Of a stretch of DNA of 64,000 nucleotides, positions 12,108-21,884 are shown piece after piece. The position numbers and the translations under genes are program-made. How positions within the stretch are numbered: the first letter of the stretch is position 1; each line of letters starts with the position of its first letter. The DNA comes from Symsagittifera roscoffensis (Eukaryota; Xenacoelomorpha; Acoela; Convolutidae), in contig NC_087071.1 of NCBI RefSeq assembly GCF_963678635.1, positions 39,511,797-39,575,796 on the forward strand. Reading direction: 5' to 3'. The notes under the pieces were generated by a model. It was not told the DNA's origin and made no database searches. It saw nothing but the letters and a program-made list of their open reading frames with translations.

Positions 12108-12247
12108 GAGACCGCTCCGGATTCCTGAATCCGGGGAAAGAACGCCCATATTTCCTCTCTGGAGGGCTGTTTTTTACCCTTCACCGTTGTTGTGAACGGC
12201 CTTGCAATGATTGTAGCGACACAACCGTTGCAATTCGGAGCGGTCTC
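12108..12247. repeat. Long imperfect hairpin in segment X
   Basis: The ends GAGACCGCTCCG (12108-12119) and CGGAGCGGTCTC (12236-12247) are perfect reverse complements. Smaller hairpins sit between them: CCGGATT-CCTG-AATCCGG, and CCGTT...AACGG around 12186-12199. The whole could fold into a branched structure of about 140 nt as RNA or extruded DNA. Copies lie at 16152-16291, 17607-17746 and 19062-19201 with both outer arms intact. Confidence 0.7.
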
Positions 12248-12254
12248 TGCTAAC

Positions 12255-12495
12255 TCTGCTTTTTCTTCGATTCTGATACTCTATTTTTCGTATTTATCTT
12301 TGTCGCAACTATTGTTGTTCTGATTTTATTCTGGTCCTTTTCCAAAGTGGCCGTTTTTGACGTATCTCAGAACTTTTACAACATCATTTCGAATTTTTTA
12401 AATTTAGGAGTTTCCGAAACCTTCAGCCCTCACGATTTGTCTAATCGTCTGAATAACGCTCTTAATCCTTCAAAATTGCCAATTTGGAAGGTTTG
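12255..12495 (+). other. Plus-strand membrane-like peptide frame, X copy 1
   Basis: A reading frame opens just after the hairpin and encodes a Phe/Val/Ile-rich run, FVFIFVATIVVLILFW, that looks like one transmembrane helix. It is followed by a polar tail with SETFSPHDLSNRLNNALNPS. There is no ATG at its start, so it would need a non-ATG start or an upstream exon. In the later X copies the frame runs on into the BEL/Pao LTR. Recent duplication alone could explain its conservation. No family is recognised. Confidence 0.25.
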
Positions 12496-12897
12496 CTATA
12501 TTGGCACCACTTCAGTAGAGTTGTCGGACAGTTCCGACATCTCTTCTCGATCTAGTGTCCTGGTTGAAGTGGCAAAATCTTGGCCTTGTTCGACCGGAGT
12601 CGACTCACTCGCCAGCTTTCTGTTTCCTCCACCCTCCGGTCCATGTCTGTCCAGGTTCTCATCCATGGCCTGGTCCGGATGGACCTCCACTTCTAGCATT
12701 ATCTTTCGCTCTTCCGAGGACTTTTGACTCCTCGTCTCAACCATTCTGCCTGAAACCGTCTCCCCTTTGTCGGAGCGGGATCTTGTGATCCCTTCCAGAA
12801 AAGGATCATTCATTGCTTTTCTCTGTTTGTTTGGTATGAATTTCCTAGAGCTATAACTTAGTTGAGGTATCCTTGACTTGTCTAGACTCAATTTCAT
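12496..12897 (-). mobile_element. Gag 5'-end fragment, copy C
   Basis: This is a third copy of the gag N-terminal part, from the ATG at 12897 to the duplication join. Its translation (MKLSLDKSRIPQLSYSSRKF at the start) is the same as at 8853. It exists only because the 4044-base unit starts inside gag. It is a fossil fragment with no capsid or zinc-knuckle region. Confidence 0.85.
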
Positions 12898-13614
12898 TTT
12901 ATCACTTCTTACTGCCTATACACTCAATTCAATTGCTAGTGTCCTTTTAGTTTAACTACTGAAAATAATAACAGAACACAATAAATTCCAAAAGTTTCTA
13001 TTAAATAGTGACCACGAATCCTTGTATGTTATCACAGTACAGCGTGTATACAATTTATTCACAATAATCTATATTTATTTGAAAGATAGTGTTCTCACTA
13101 TCCAATGAAGCAATGAAGCACAAATATTTTTGGTTTAAAACCAGAAACAACAAAATAAGAGTTTTTCGACGAAAAACGTATGTGTATTGTACTTTTAGTC
13201 GGTCGCAGTACAATGTTCGAACTTGTTTCTAAAGAAAGAGTTTTCCCTGCTTGTTGCTGCACCAAACAGACAAAACTTGAAGGCAGTGATTTTCTCACGT
13301 GGGCGTCTATTGCACCCACCGAGTCTCCTGTTACCTATCTGCCTTCGGACTGCCCGAGCTAGACCTACTAAAATCCTCAGCGCAGTCATTGTCTCAAAAA
13401 ATTTTTGAATTCAGTCCACACCAATGAGTTACACACTCGTCTTTAATTCAGACTTAGTGTCGCGAAAATCCGAGTTTGCACCTGTTTTGATTTGGTCTGG
13501 TCTTTTTTGAAAGGCAAGTTACCATTGCAGTCACTGGTTCCTAGCCTGTCTCTTAATCACCTAATACCTCTAACTATTATCTTTTTTTCTGTTTACCTAA
13601 GTCTTTTAACAAAA

Positions 13615-13794
13615 ATAATACCCCTCCGGTTTGACAAAAAACAGTATCCCTCCGGATTGGCAAAATTAGGATCTCCCCGGATTGGCAAAATAGGACCCCT
13701 CCGGATCGGGACCCCTCCGGGTTAGAAAAAGTAAAACACCTCCGAATTAGAAAAAAATAGGACCCCCCTGGATTGGGACCCCTCAGGTTTTTGT
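13615..13794 (+). repeat. CCCCTCCGG tandem repeat, second copy
   Basis: This is the duplicate of the array at 9571-9750, inside the second 4044-base unit. It has the same unit order and a few base differences. Confidence 0.75.
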
Positions 13795-15440
13795 AAAAAT
13801 AGCTTTTCGGAGACTTCCTAAATTTTCAACCCATACCCCTCCGGATACGTTCTCCGATGCTATTATGCTGTTTGAACTAACTAGGATTGAAGTTAAGCCT
13901 CTTGTTTGATAATTCACACTAACGGTGAAGGGTCTAATCGCTGGCCTAATTTCGGCTCGATTAAGTATTTCTGGTGCCTACAGCCCTACCTATTCTTCTT
14001 GAACAGCTTAAAATTGCTTTATTAAACCGTTGTCACCTTTTGGAAGGGGTGTAAGGCCTTTCCAAAAGATTTTTATAAAACGTGAAGGGTCTACCCTCCC
14101 GAATTGGTGAATTTACTAAAAAATAATCTTAAAAATTTTCATGCTTACTTTTACGACAAATTGTTGTTCCTATTTGTAAGCCCTGCTAATCTTTGATCTA
14201 ATGGTACTAAGATCAACTGGATCTGTCCAGTAGCTCCAAAGTTATTAACCAAAATGTCTTTTTCCTATTTCCAAAATTTTTCTCACCTATAGTTTCCGCC
14301 TAACTTTTTTCGCAATTATGTTCTATTGGACCTTAAAATTATTGATCCGAGCTCAGAAGGCCCATACTCTTCAAGTTCATTGCAAAAAACCCGATCTAAA
14401 ACGCTGCAACTGGAAAAATGTTTGAAAAACTATGCTATTTGGACCCCTCCGGATTGATGAATCCACTAAATCAAACACGTTAAGCTCGATTTCCCTGTAA
14501 CCCGGAAGGTTATCGGTAAACGGGTTTTGAAACTTGTCGATTCACTAGTGGACGTTGTCCAAACAACAATTTTTACTGTCCTAACTCAAAATTTTTGAAA
14601 AATTTTCTTATTTTTTAGTGTTCCGTTTTTTCAAAAATCGCGAAAATTCGGTTTTTGGTACCAAGATAGTTCCAACCACTTCTGACCTATACTCAACTGG
14701 TTCTATCTATTATACTAGTGCAATTACGATGTAACACACTAATTTAACGCTTTTTTCGTTTCAAAAAATATCGATATCGCTATTTTGACCCTAAAAACCG
14801 GTCCGCTTACTGTGTTTCTCACTGAAAAACTATATAGGAGTATTATTATAGGCTATATAAGTAATAACATTAGTAATACTTTACCCCTCCGGGTTTGTTC
14901 AATATCCGAATTAAGGTGCTTAACTCAGATTTTCGCGGTTCGGTGAAGGGTCACTACAGTGCAGCACTGTCGATCCCCCCAGAGATTACTATCTTACTTT
15001 TTGTACCAAAAGGGATACAAAACTTGTTAACGATACCCAACAGTCGATTGTTGTTGTTGTTGAGCCCCTTCTTGTTGCTCCTTGTACTGCGTGCCGGATC
15101 AGTTTTCTCCCAAGACCCTTCCGGATTGACCGCAAATCAGAAGACCCTTCCGGGTTCGAGCGCAAATTAGCATTAACGTGCTTAAATACTCAAATAACCC
15201 TACAGCACAAGCCTCACAAACGGGCCACAAAATTGATCGTAACAATGCTGACTGATATAAATGCCTGTAACAACAATATATCTATCAACAACAAACGGGG
15301 GGGTCGGATCACATCTTGTCTGGGGGGATGATTTCTACTGATATTTTTTTAAAAATTGTTTCTACTTTTTTTGGTTTTTTTGGTTATTTTTTATATTTTT
15401 TGTTTTTCGTGTCTACTTTACTATTTTTAGTTTTGTTTCT

Positions 15441-16895
15441 TGTATATTTTTGGTCACGGACCACTCGGGAGGGAAATGACGGGTCCGCGAATCCCCCCAC
15501 CCTTCCTGGTTCGTGATTTTTCGGTCTTAAGTATGTTAAAAAGCTAATCACGGGAATCCGGAAGGCTTCCGCGTTCCGAACTACCCTTCCACCCCGGCGG
15601 TTTGGGCCTAATAAGGGCGTTATTATGAGCATCCGCTCGGCGCGGAGTGCTCGTTAACGGTTCTGCCGGTCATGATGTTAAAAAGGAATAACACCCAGGA
15701 GCGCAATAAAAACATCTATGTAACGTTCGCCCGGAAGTACATATCGACGGAAAATAAAGCTAGGTCCTAAGACGACTGGCCAACGTCTAAACAGAGCTCT
15801 ACATGCTTTTCACCGTCTCTACCAAAGCCAGTTCTTTTGGTGGTCGTTTCAACATCGGGTCGACAAAAACGTTACTGCTTTCGGCTTCGGTCAAAACACT
15901 CAAGTTAACTTAAATACATGCAAAATTAGTGAGCTCATGGCTGGGTCTCAATATCCCCAGACCACGAGGTCACTCCTAAAATCAAGGCTGCTACTACTTA
16001 TTATATTACTATTGTTTTTATTGAGTAGATAAAAATTATCATCTCCATCTCCATCCTAGCTTCTCATCGTCGGAAAATGAATTCAGATGTTAAATAAACT
16101 CATTAACCGAGAAGCTAAAAGTTTATATCAAAACGTTTCAGTTCCAGTTCCGAGACCGCTCCGGATTCCTGAATCCGGGGAAAGAACGCCCATATTTCCT
16201 CTCTGGAGGGCTGTTTTTTACCCTTCACCGTTGTTGTGAACGGCCTTGCAATGATTGTAGCGACACAACCGTTGCAATTCGGAGCGGTCTCTGCTAACTC
16301 TGCTTTTTCTTCGATTCTGATACTCTATTTTTCGTATTTATCTTTGTCGCAACTATTGTTGTTCTGATTTTATTCTGGTCCTTTTCCAAAGTGGCCGTTT
16401 TTGACGTATCTCAGAACTTTTACAACATCATTTCGAATTTTTTAAATTTAGGAGTTATCGAAACCTTCAGCCCTCACGATTTGTCTAATCGTCTGAATAA
16501 CGCTCTTAATCCTTCAAAACTGCCAATTTGGAAGGTTTGCTGTTATAGTTTATGTTGTTATAGCTGTTATAGGTCATATGTCAAAAAAATAACTCTAGCA
16601 ATAGATAATTTTCTGCATTTTCTATCGATCACAACTTTATATAACTTTTATAATCTGCGCCGAAAACTGTACCAATCGGCGCAACCTAGCCACAAGAACC
16701 GGCAATAATGTCTTTGATACAAGTTGCTCTTTTTGCCGGTCAGCCTTAATCAAGGTTGAACTGAATTAGAAACAAAAAAAAATTAAAAAAGGATGTAACA
16801 CTCTTTTTAGTATATTTATACATGGGCAGTTGGGGGACGTCAACTGACAAGTTTGTAGAGTCGGTGTTTTTGTAGCTTAGGCCACTCTGCCAACT
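15441..16895. repeat. 1455-bp tandem unit, copy 1
   Basis: This unit is segment X followed by a linker (TATAGTTTATGTTGTTATAG) and the first 317 bases of a BEL/Pao LTR as seen on the plus strand. It restarts at 16896 and 18351 with offsets of 1455. The join CCAACT/TGTATATTT shares only about 2 bases between its two sources. Confidence 0.92.
16579..16895 (-). mobile_element. Partial BEL/Pao LTR in 1455-bp unit 1
   Basis: This matches 19489-19805 of the complete LTR almost base for base. It lacks the end nearest pol, because the tandem-duplication join falls inside the LTR. It is a passenger copied with the unit, not an independent insertion. Confidence 0.85.
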
Positions 16896-18350
16896 TGTAT
16901 ATTTTTGGTCACGGACCACTCGGGAGGGAAATGACGGGTCCGCGAATCCCCCCACGCTTCCTGGTTCGTGATTTTTTGGTCTTAAGTATGTTAAAAAGCT
17001 ATTCACGGGAATCCGGAAGGCTTCCGCGTTCCGAACTACCCTTCCACCCCGGCGGTTTGGGCCTAATAAGGGCGTTATTATGAGCATCCGCTCGGCGCGG
17101 AGTGCTCGTTAACGGTTCTGCCGGTCATGATGTTAAAAAGGAATAACACCCAGGAGCGCAATAAAAACATCTATGTAACGTTCGCCGGGAAGTACATATC
17201 GACGGAAAATAAAGCTAGGTCCTAAGACGACTGGCCAACGTCTAAACAGAGCTCTACATGCTTTTCACCGTCTCTACCAAAGCCAGTTCTTTTGGTGGTC
17301 GTTTCAACATCGGGTCGACAAAAACGTTACTGCTTTCGGCTTCGGTCAAAACACTCAAGTTAACTTAAATACATGCAAAATTAGTGAGCTCATGGCTGGG
17401 TCTCAATATCCCCAGACCACGAGGTCACTCCTAAAATCAAGGCTGCTACTACTTATTATATTACTATTGTTTTTGTTCAGTAGATAAAAATTATCATCTC
17501 CATCTCCATCCTAGCTTCTCATCGTCGGAAAATGAATTCAGATGTTAAATAAACTCATTAACCGAGAAGCTAAAAGTTTATATCAAAACGTTTCAGTTCC
17601 AGTTCCGAGACCGCTCCGGATTCCTGAATCCGGGGAAAGAACGCCCATATTTCCTCTCTGGAGGGCTGTTTTTTACACTTCACCGTTGTTGTGAACGGCC
17701 TTGCAATGATTGTAGCGACACAACCGTTGCAATTCGGAGCGGTCTCTGCTAACTCTGCTTTTTCTTCGATTCTGATACTCTATTTTTCGTATTTATCTTT
17801 GTCGCAACTATTGTTGTTCTGATTTTATTCTGGTCCTTTTCCAAAGTGGCCGTTTTTGACGTATCTCAGAACTTTTACAACATCATTTCGAATTTTTTAA
17901 ATTTAGGAGTTTCCGAAACCTTCAGCCCTCACGATTTGTCTAATCGTCTGAATAACGCTCTTAATCCTTCAAAATTGCCAATTTGGAAGGTTTGCTGTTA
18001 TAGTTTATGTTGTTATAGCTGTTATAGGTCATATGTCAAAAAAATAACTCTAGCAATAGATAATTTTCTGCATTTTCTATCGATCACAACTTTATATAAC
18101 TTTTATAATCTGCGCCGAAAACTGTACCAATCGGCGCAACCTAGCCACAAGAACCGGCAATAATGTCTTTGATACAAGTTGCTCTTTTTGCCGGTCAGCC
18201 TTAATCAAGGTTGAACTGAATTAGAAACAAAAAAAAATTAAAAAAGGATGTAACACTCTTTTTAGTATATTTATACATGGGCAGTTGGGGGACGTCAACT
18301 GACAAGTTTGTAGAGTCGGTGTTTTTGTAGCTTAGGCCACTCTGCCAACT
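16896..18350. repeat. 1455-bp tandem unit, copy 2
   Basis: This is the middle copy of the X-plus-LTR unit, nearly identical to its neighbours. It shares with copy 3 a small variant absent from copy 1 (GTTCAGTAGAT rather than ATTGAGTAGAT, near 17475 and 18930). That gives some information on the order of duplication. Confidence 0.92.
18034..18350 (-). mobile_element. Partial BEL/Pao LTR in 1455-bp unit 2
   Basis: This is the same partial LTR as at 16579-16895, carried by the second 1455-base unit. It also stops at the duplication join. Confidence 0.85.
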
Positions 18351-19806
18351 TGTATATTTTTGGTCACGGACCACTCGGGAGGGAAATGACGGGTCCGCGA
18401 ATCCCCCCACGCTTCCTGGTTCGTGATTTTTTGGTCTTAAGTATGTTAAAAAGCTATTCACGGGAATCCGGAAGGCTTCCGCGTTCCGAACTACCCTTCC
18501 ACCCCGGCGGTTTGGGCCTAATAAGGGCGTTATTATGAGCATCCGCTCGGCGCGGAGTGCTCGTTAACGGTTCTGCCGGTCATGATGTTAAAAAGGAATA
18601 ACACCCAGGAGCGCAATAAAAACATCTATGTAACGTTCGCCCGGAAGTACATATCGACGGAAAATAAAGCTAGGTCCTAAGACGACTGGCCAACGTCTAA
18701 ACAGAGCTCTACATGCTTTTCACCGTCTCTACCAAAGCCAGTTCTTTTGGTGGTCGTTTCAACATCGGGTCGACAAAAACGTTACTGCTTTCGGCTTCGG
18801 TCAAAACACTCAAGTTAACTTAAATACATGCAAAATTAGTGAGCTCATGGCTGGGTCTCAATATCCCCAGACCACGAGGTCACTCCTAAAATCAAGGCTG
18901 CTACTACTTATTATATTACTATTGTTTTTGTTCAGTAGATAAAAATTATCATCTCCATCTCCATCCTAGCTTCTCATCGTCGGAAAATGAATTCAGATGT
19001 TAAATAAACTCATTAACCGAGAAGCTAAAAGTTTATATCAAAACGTTTCAGTTCCAGTTCCGAGACCGCTCCGGATTCCTGAATCCGGGGAAAGAACGCC
19101 CATATTTCCTCTCCGGAGGGCTGTTTTTTACCCTTCACCGTTGTTGTGAACGGCCTTGCAATGATTGTGGCGACACAACCTTTGCAATTCGGAGCGGTCT
19201 CTGCTAAGTCTGCTTTTTCTTCGATTCTGATACTCTATTTTTCGTATTTATCTTTGTCGCAACTATTGTTGTTCTGATTTTATTCTGGTCCTTTTCCAAA
19301 GTGGCCGTTTTTGACGTATCTCAGAACTTTTACAACATCATTTCGAATTTTTTAAATTTAGGAGTTTCCGAAACCTTCAGCCCTCACGATTTGTCTAATC
19401 GTCTGAATAACGCTCTTAATCCTTCAAAATTGCCAATTTGGAAGGTTTGCTATTATAGTTTATGTTGTTATAGCTGTTATAGTTCATATGTCAAAAAAAT
19501 AACTCTAGCAATAGATAATTTTCTGCATTTTCTATCGATCACAACTTTATATAACTTTTATAATCTGCGCCGAAAACTGTACCAATCGGCGCAACCTAGC
19601 CACAAGAACCGGCAATAATGTCTTTGATACAAGTTGCTCTTTTTGCCGGTCAGCCTTAATCAAGGTTGAACTGAATTAGAAACAAAAAAAAAATTAAAAA
19701 AGGATGTAACACTCTTTTTAGTATATTTATACATGGGCAGTTGGGGGACGTCAACTGACAAGTTTGTAGAGTCGGTGTTTTTGTAGCTTAGGCCACTCTG
19801 CCAACT
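18351..19806. repeat. 1455-bp tandem unit, copy 3
   Basis: This is the last copy of the unit. It continues through the rest of the BEL/Pao LTR to 19856 and into pol-end sequence, so it holds the parental right-hand flank. It has a few private differences, including several inside the long hairpin loop region. Confidence 0.92.
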
Positions 19807-19856
19807 GTGCTTGTTTCTTATGCATTTATACTCTGTTTTAAATTTGCGTTGCAACA
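19489..19856 (-). mobile_element. BEL/Pao LTR (3' LTR), copy L1
   Basis: Read on the minus strand, this 368-base block starts TGTTGCAACGC and ends TTTTTTGACA, giving TG...CA ends. It is preceded by the purine run GGGGGGGA, a polypurine tract directly after the end of pol, so this is a 3' LTR. A related 370-base LTR lies at 21515-21884. The two differ at many positions, so they are older relatives and not products of the recent duplications. Confidence 0.75.
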
Positions 19857-20035
19857 TCCCCCCCTAAAGTAGGAAGAACCGGAGCGAGCTTAACGGTCGG
19901 CGGAGTGAATTCACGGGTTGCGGTCTTAACAAGGGCGGATGGAGCAAAAATGTCCTATCCGTAGTTTAGCTTGATGATTTGGGCGAGAGGGTATAAGTTT
20001 AACTATAATGGCGATGAATGACGATGACGCTGATT
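19857..20035 (-). mobile_element. BEL/Pao pol 3'-end remnant
   Basis: This short stretch matches 21885-22063 downstream of the second LTR and corresponds to the extreme end of pol plus the polypurine tract of the L1 element. The rest of that element is absent: past about 20035 the similarity stops and AT-rich sequence with a foldback arm follows. It is a fossil remnant only. Confidence 0.65.
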
Positions 20036-20159
20036 CTATGTCTTGATTTTTCTTCATTTTTTGCATTTTTTAGCAAATTTTTGTAATTTTACATCTTTAA
20101 AAAAATTTTTCTCCTAAACAAAATCAAAAATAAATAAAATAAGCTCAATTAACTAAATA

Positions 20160-20394
20160 AATTGGGTTCTAATGGATTTTCTTGAAAAATAATCGGTTAT
20201 ATTGTAGAAAAAAATGAATTTCAATGAAATATAATGGATTTTAATGGATTATAATGGATTTTTATTTTTCGAAAAAAAATCGTTTTTAATGACCACATAA
20301 TCGATTACGTGGTCTAAATTTGCCAAAATAATGGATCATAATGACGAAATTTTTCCATTATAATCGATTATTGTCCATGGAACTCCGGTGCGGG
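20160..20394. mobile_element. Foldback-type arm with ATAATCGATT words
   Basis: This contains several TAATGGATTATAATGGATT words, an internal palindrome (ACCACATAATCGATTACGTG and flanks, about 20292-20315) and the terminal motif CCATGGAACTCCGGTGCGGG at its right end. The same parts, in inverted order, make up the left arm of the element at 42361-43674. Only one arm is clear here, so it looks truncated. Confidence 0.6.
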
Positions 20395-21514
20395 CAGTCA
20401 CAGTCTTATTTCAATACCGATTTTATCAGCACCGATTTTATCTCCTATACCCGATACATTGTCTTATATTCTGTTGTTCTGTCTGTTACTCAGTGAAATT
20501 TAATACTTAAGCTTGCAAGTGGCATTAATGCAGTATGTAGAATTGGATGGTTTTTACTCTCTTGTTAAATCGAGTTAATTTGATACGAAAATAAAGCCTA
20601 AACTTCCATTTCAAACAATTCTACATATAGTCGAATGCTTGTTTGGCATTTTTTAAATTCGTATGTGATAAAGCAGGTTATAGACACATATTTCTTGTTA
20701 AATCAGTTTTGTTGAAATTTTGATGATTTTCACTACCCTGCAAATATCCAATCAAATTTTAAACCATTTTATATGCAATACAATATATTTTTATAACGCT
20801 TTAAAAGGGTCTCGGCTGTTTTGGGCCGCGGATGGTTCTCATATTCCGAAGCTAAAATGAAAATTAAAAACCCATCTGAAGTCGCTGGTAAATAACTCAA
20901 AGGTCACATCATTTTCAGTAGAGAAGGAAAATTGTGAAGAATATATCAGATGTGAGCCAAATTGTAGGCTCTATTTCAAAACAATGGGAAAAGTGATAAA
21001 AAGTCTTGTTTTCCATTTTTAAGCTCATTTGCTCTGTTCAATGCAGATCAACTTTGCGTGAAATCAATGAGCTTTACCCGCACTGAAGTTTCAAGGACGA
21101 TGATCGATAATATTGGGTTTTCAATTTCGGTTTCAATGAACTTCAATTATAGTCGATGATGATCGATTGAAAATAGGTTAAGGTCCCATTATTTTTTATT
21201 TTAATACAATCCAATTGATTGCAATTTTCTAAAAGCTATCTTATTTTCTATTCAGCACAGTAGCTACAATTTACGTTTCGAAAATCTATTTTTTCATTTG
21301 ATCATTTTTTTTTGAATTTTTTCTACCTTTCAATTTGGCAGTTTAATTTTTTTGCATAAATTTTTTTTACCAACACCCAGAGTACCGCCGCTCGCTAATT
21401 GTCTTCTCACGTTAAACTAGAGGGTTGATTCAATGGTTGAGTAGGTTGTGTGAGCGTCCATGTCCCCAAATTGTAAAAAAATATCGAATCTCAAACAATT
21501 GATTTAGAGAGCAT
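20395..21514. other. AT-rich sequence with no gene seen
   Basis: No coding signature was recognised. At about 21077, ACCCGCACTGAAGTTTCAAGG resembles a diverged end of the ATAATCGATT foldback family, followed by GATGATCGATAATATTGG-like words. The rest is unassigned AT-rich DNA between the two BEL/Pao LTRs. Confidence 0.4.
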
Positions 21515-21884
21515 TGTTTCGGCAAAATAACTGTGGCAATAGATAAATTTCGGCATTTTCTATCGTTCACAACGATATATAACTTTTATAATCTGCACCA
21601 AAACGGTACAAATTGGCGCAAGCTAGCCACAAGAACCGGTAATAATTTCCTTGAGACAATTTGCTCTTTTTGGCGGTCAGCCTTAATCGAGGTTGAGCCA
21701 ACTTAGAAACAAAAAAAGTTAAAATAGAATGTAAACCCCTTTTTTAGTATATTTATACATGGGCAGTTGAGGGATGTCAACTGACAACTTGTAGAGTCAG
21801 TGTTATTGTAGCTTAGGCCACTCTGCCAACCGTGATTGTTTTTTTTTGGGCATTTATGCTCTGTTTTACATTTGCATTGCAACA
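21515..21884 (-). mobile_element. BEL/Pao LTR (3' LTR), copy L2
   Basis: On the minus strand it begins TGTTGCAATGC directly after the purine run GGGGGA that ends pol, and it closes with CA at 21515, for 370 bases. It pairs with L1 (368 bases) in its length, both termini and most internal words. It is the 3' LTR of the element extending to the right. Confidence 0.75.

Larger units (their letters stand above)
8452..12495. repeat. Tandem duplication unit, 4044 bp, copy 1
   Basis: The sequence from CTATATTGGCACC at 8452 restarts at 12496 and runs in register to 16539, an offset of exactly 4044 for most of its length. The unit contains the gag 5' end, its leader, the CCCCTCCGG-rich segment and segment X. 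By eye there are only a few tens of differences across 4 kb. The junction at 12495/12496 shares about 2-4 bases (CT or CTAT). Confidence 0.92.
11397..12495. repeat. Segment X, copy 1
   Basis: Segment X begins TGTATATTTTTGGTCACGG and ends GGAAGGTTTGC. It occurs four times in the window (11397, 15441, 16896, 18351), always in plus orientation and nearly identical. It holds a G/C-rich hairpin (AGCATCCGC...GCGGAGTGCT, about 11582-11606), a long inverted repeat (12108-12247) and a plus-strand membrane-like peptide frame (about 12255-12495). I do not recognise its origin. Its CTCCGG and CCCTTCACCG words suggest it belongs with the segment to its left. Confidence 0.8.
12496..16539. repeat. Tandem duplication unit, 4044 bp, copy 2
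   Basis: This is the second copy of 8452-12495. At its right end the sequence continues past GGAAGGTTTGC into a BEL/Pao LTR instead of restarting at the gag. That shows which flank is parental. Confidence 0.92.

Noticed and set aside
12108-12247. Hammerhead-type ribozyme
   Set aside because: The branched fold suggested one, but the conserved CTGATGA and GAAA core was not found in the right places.
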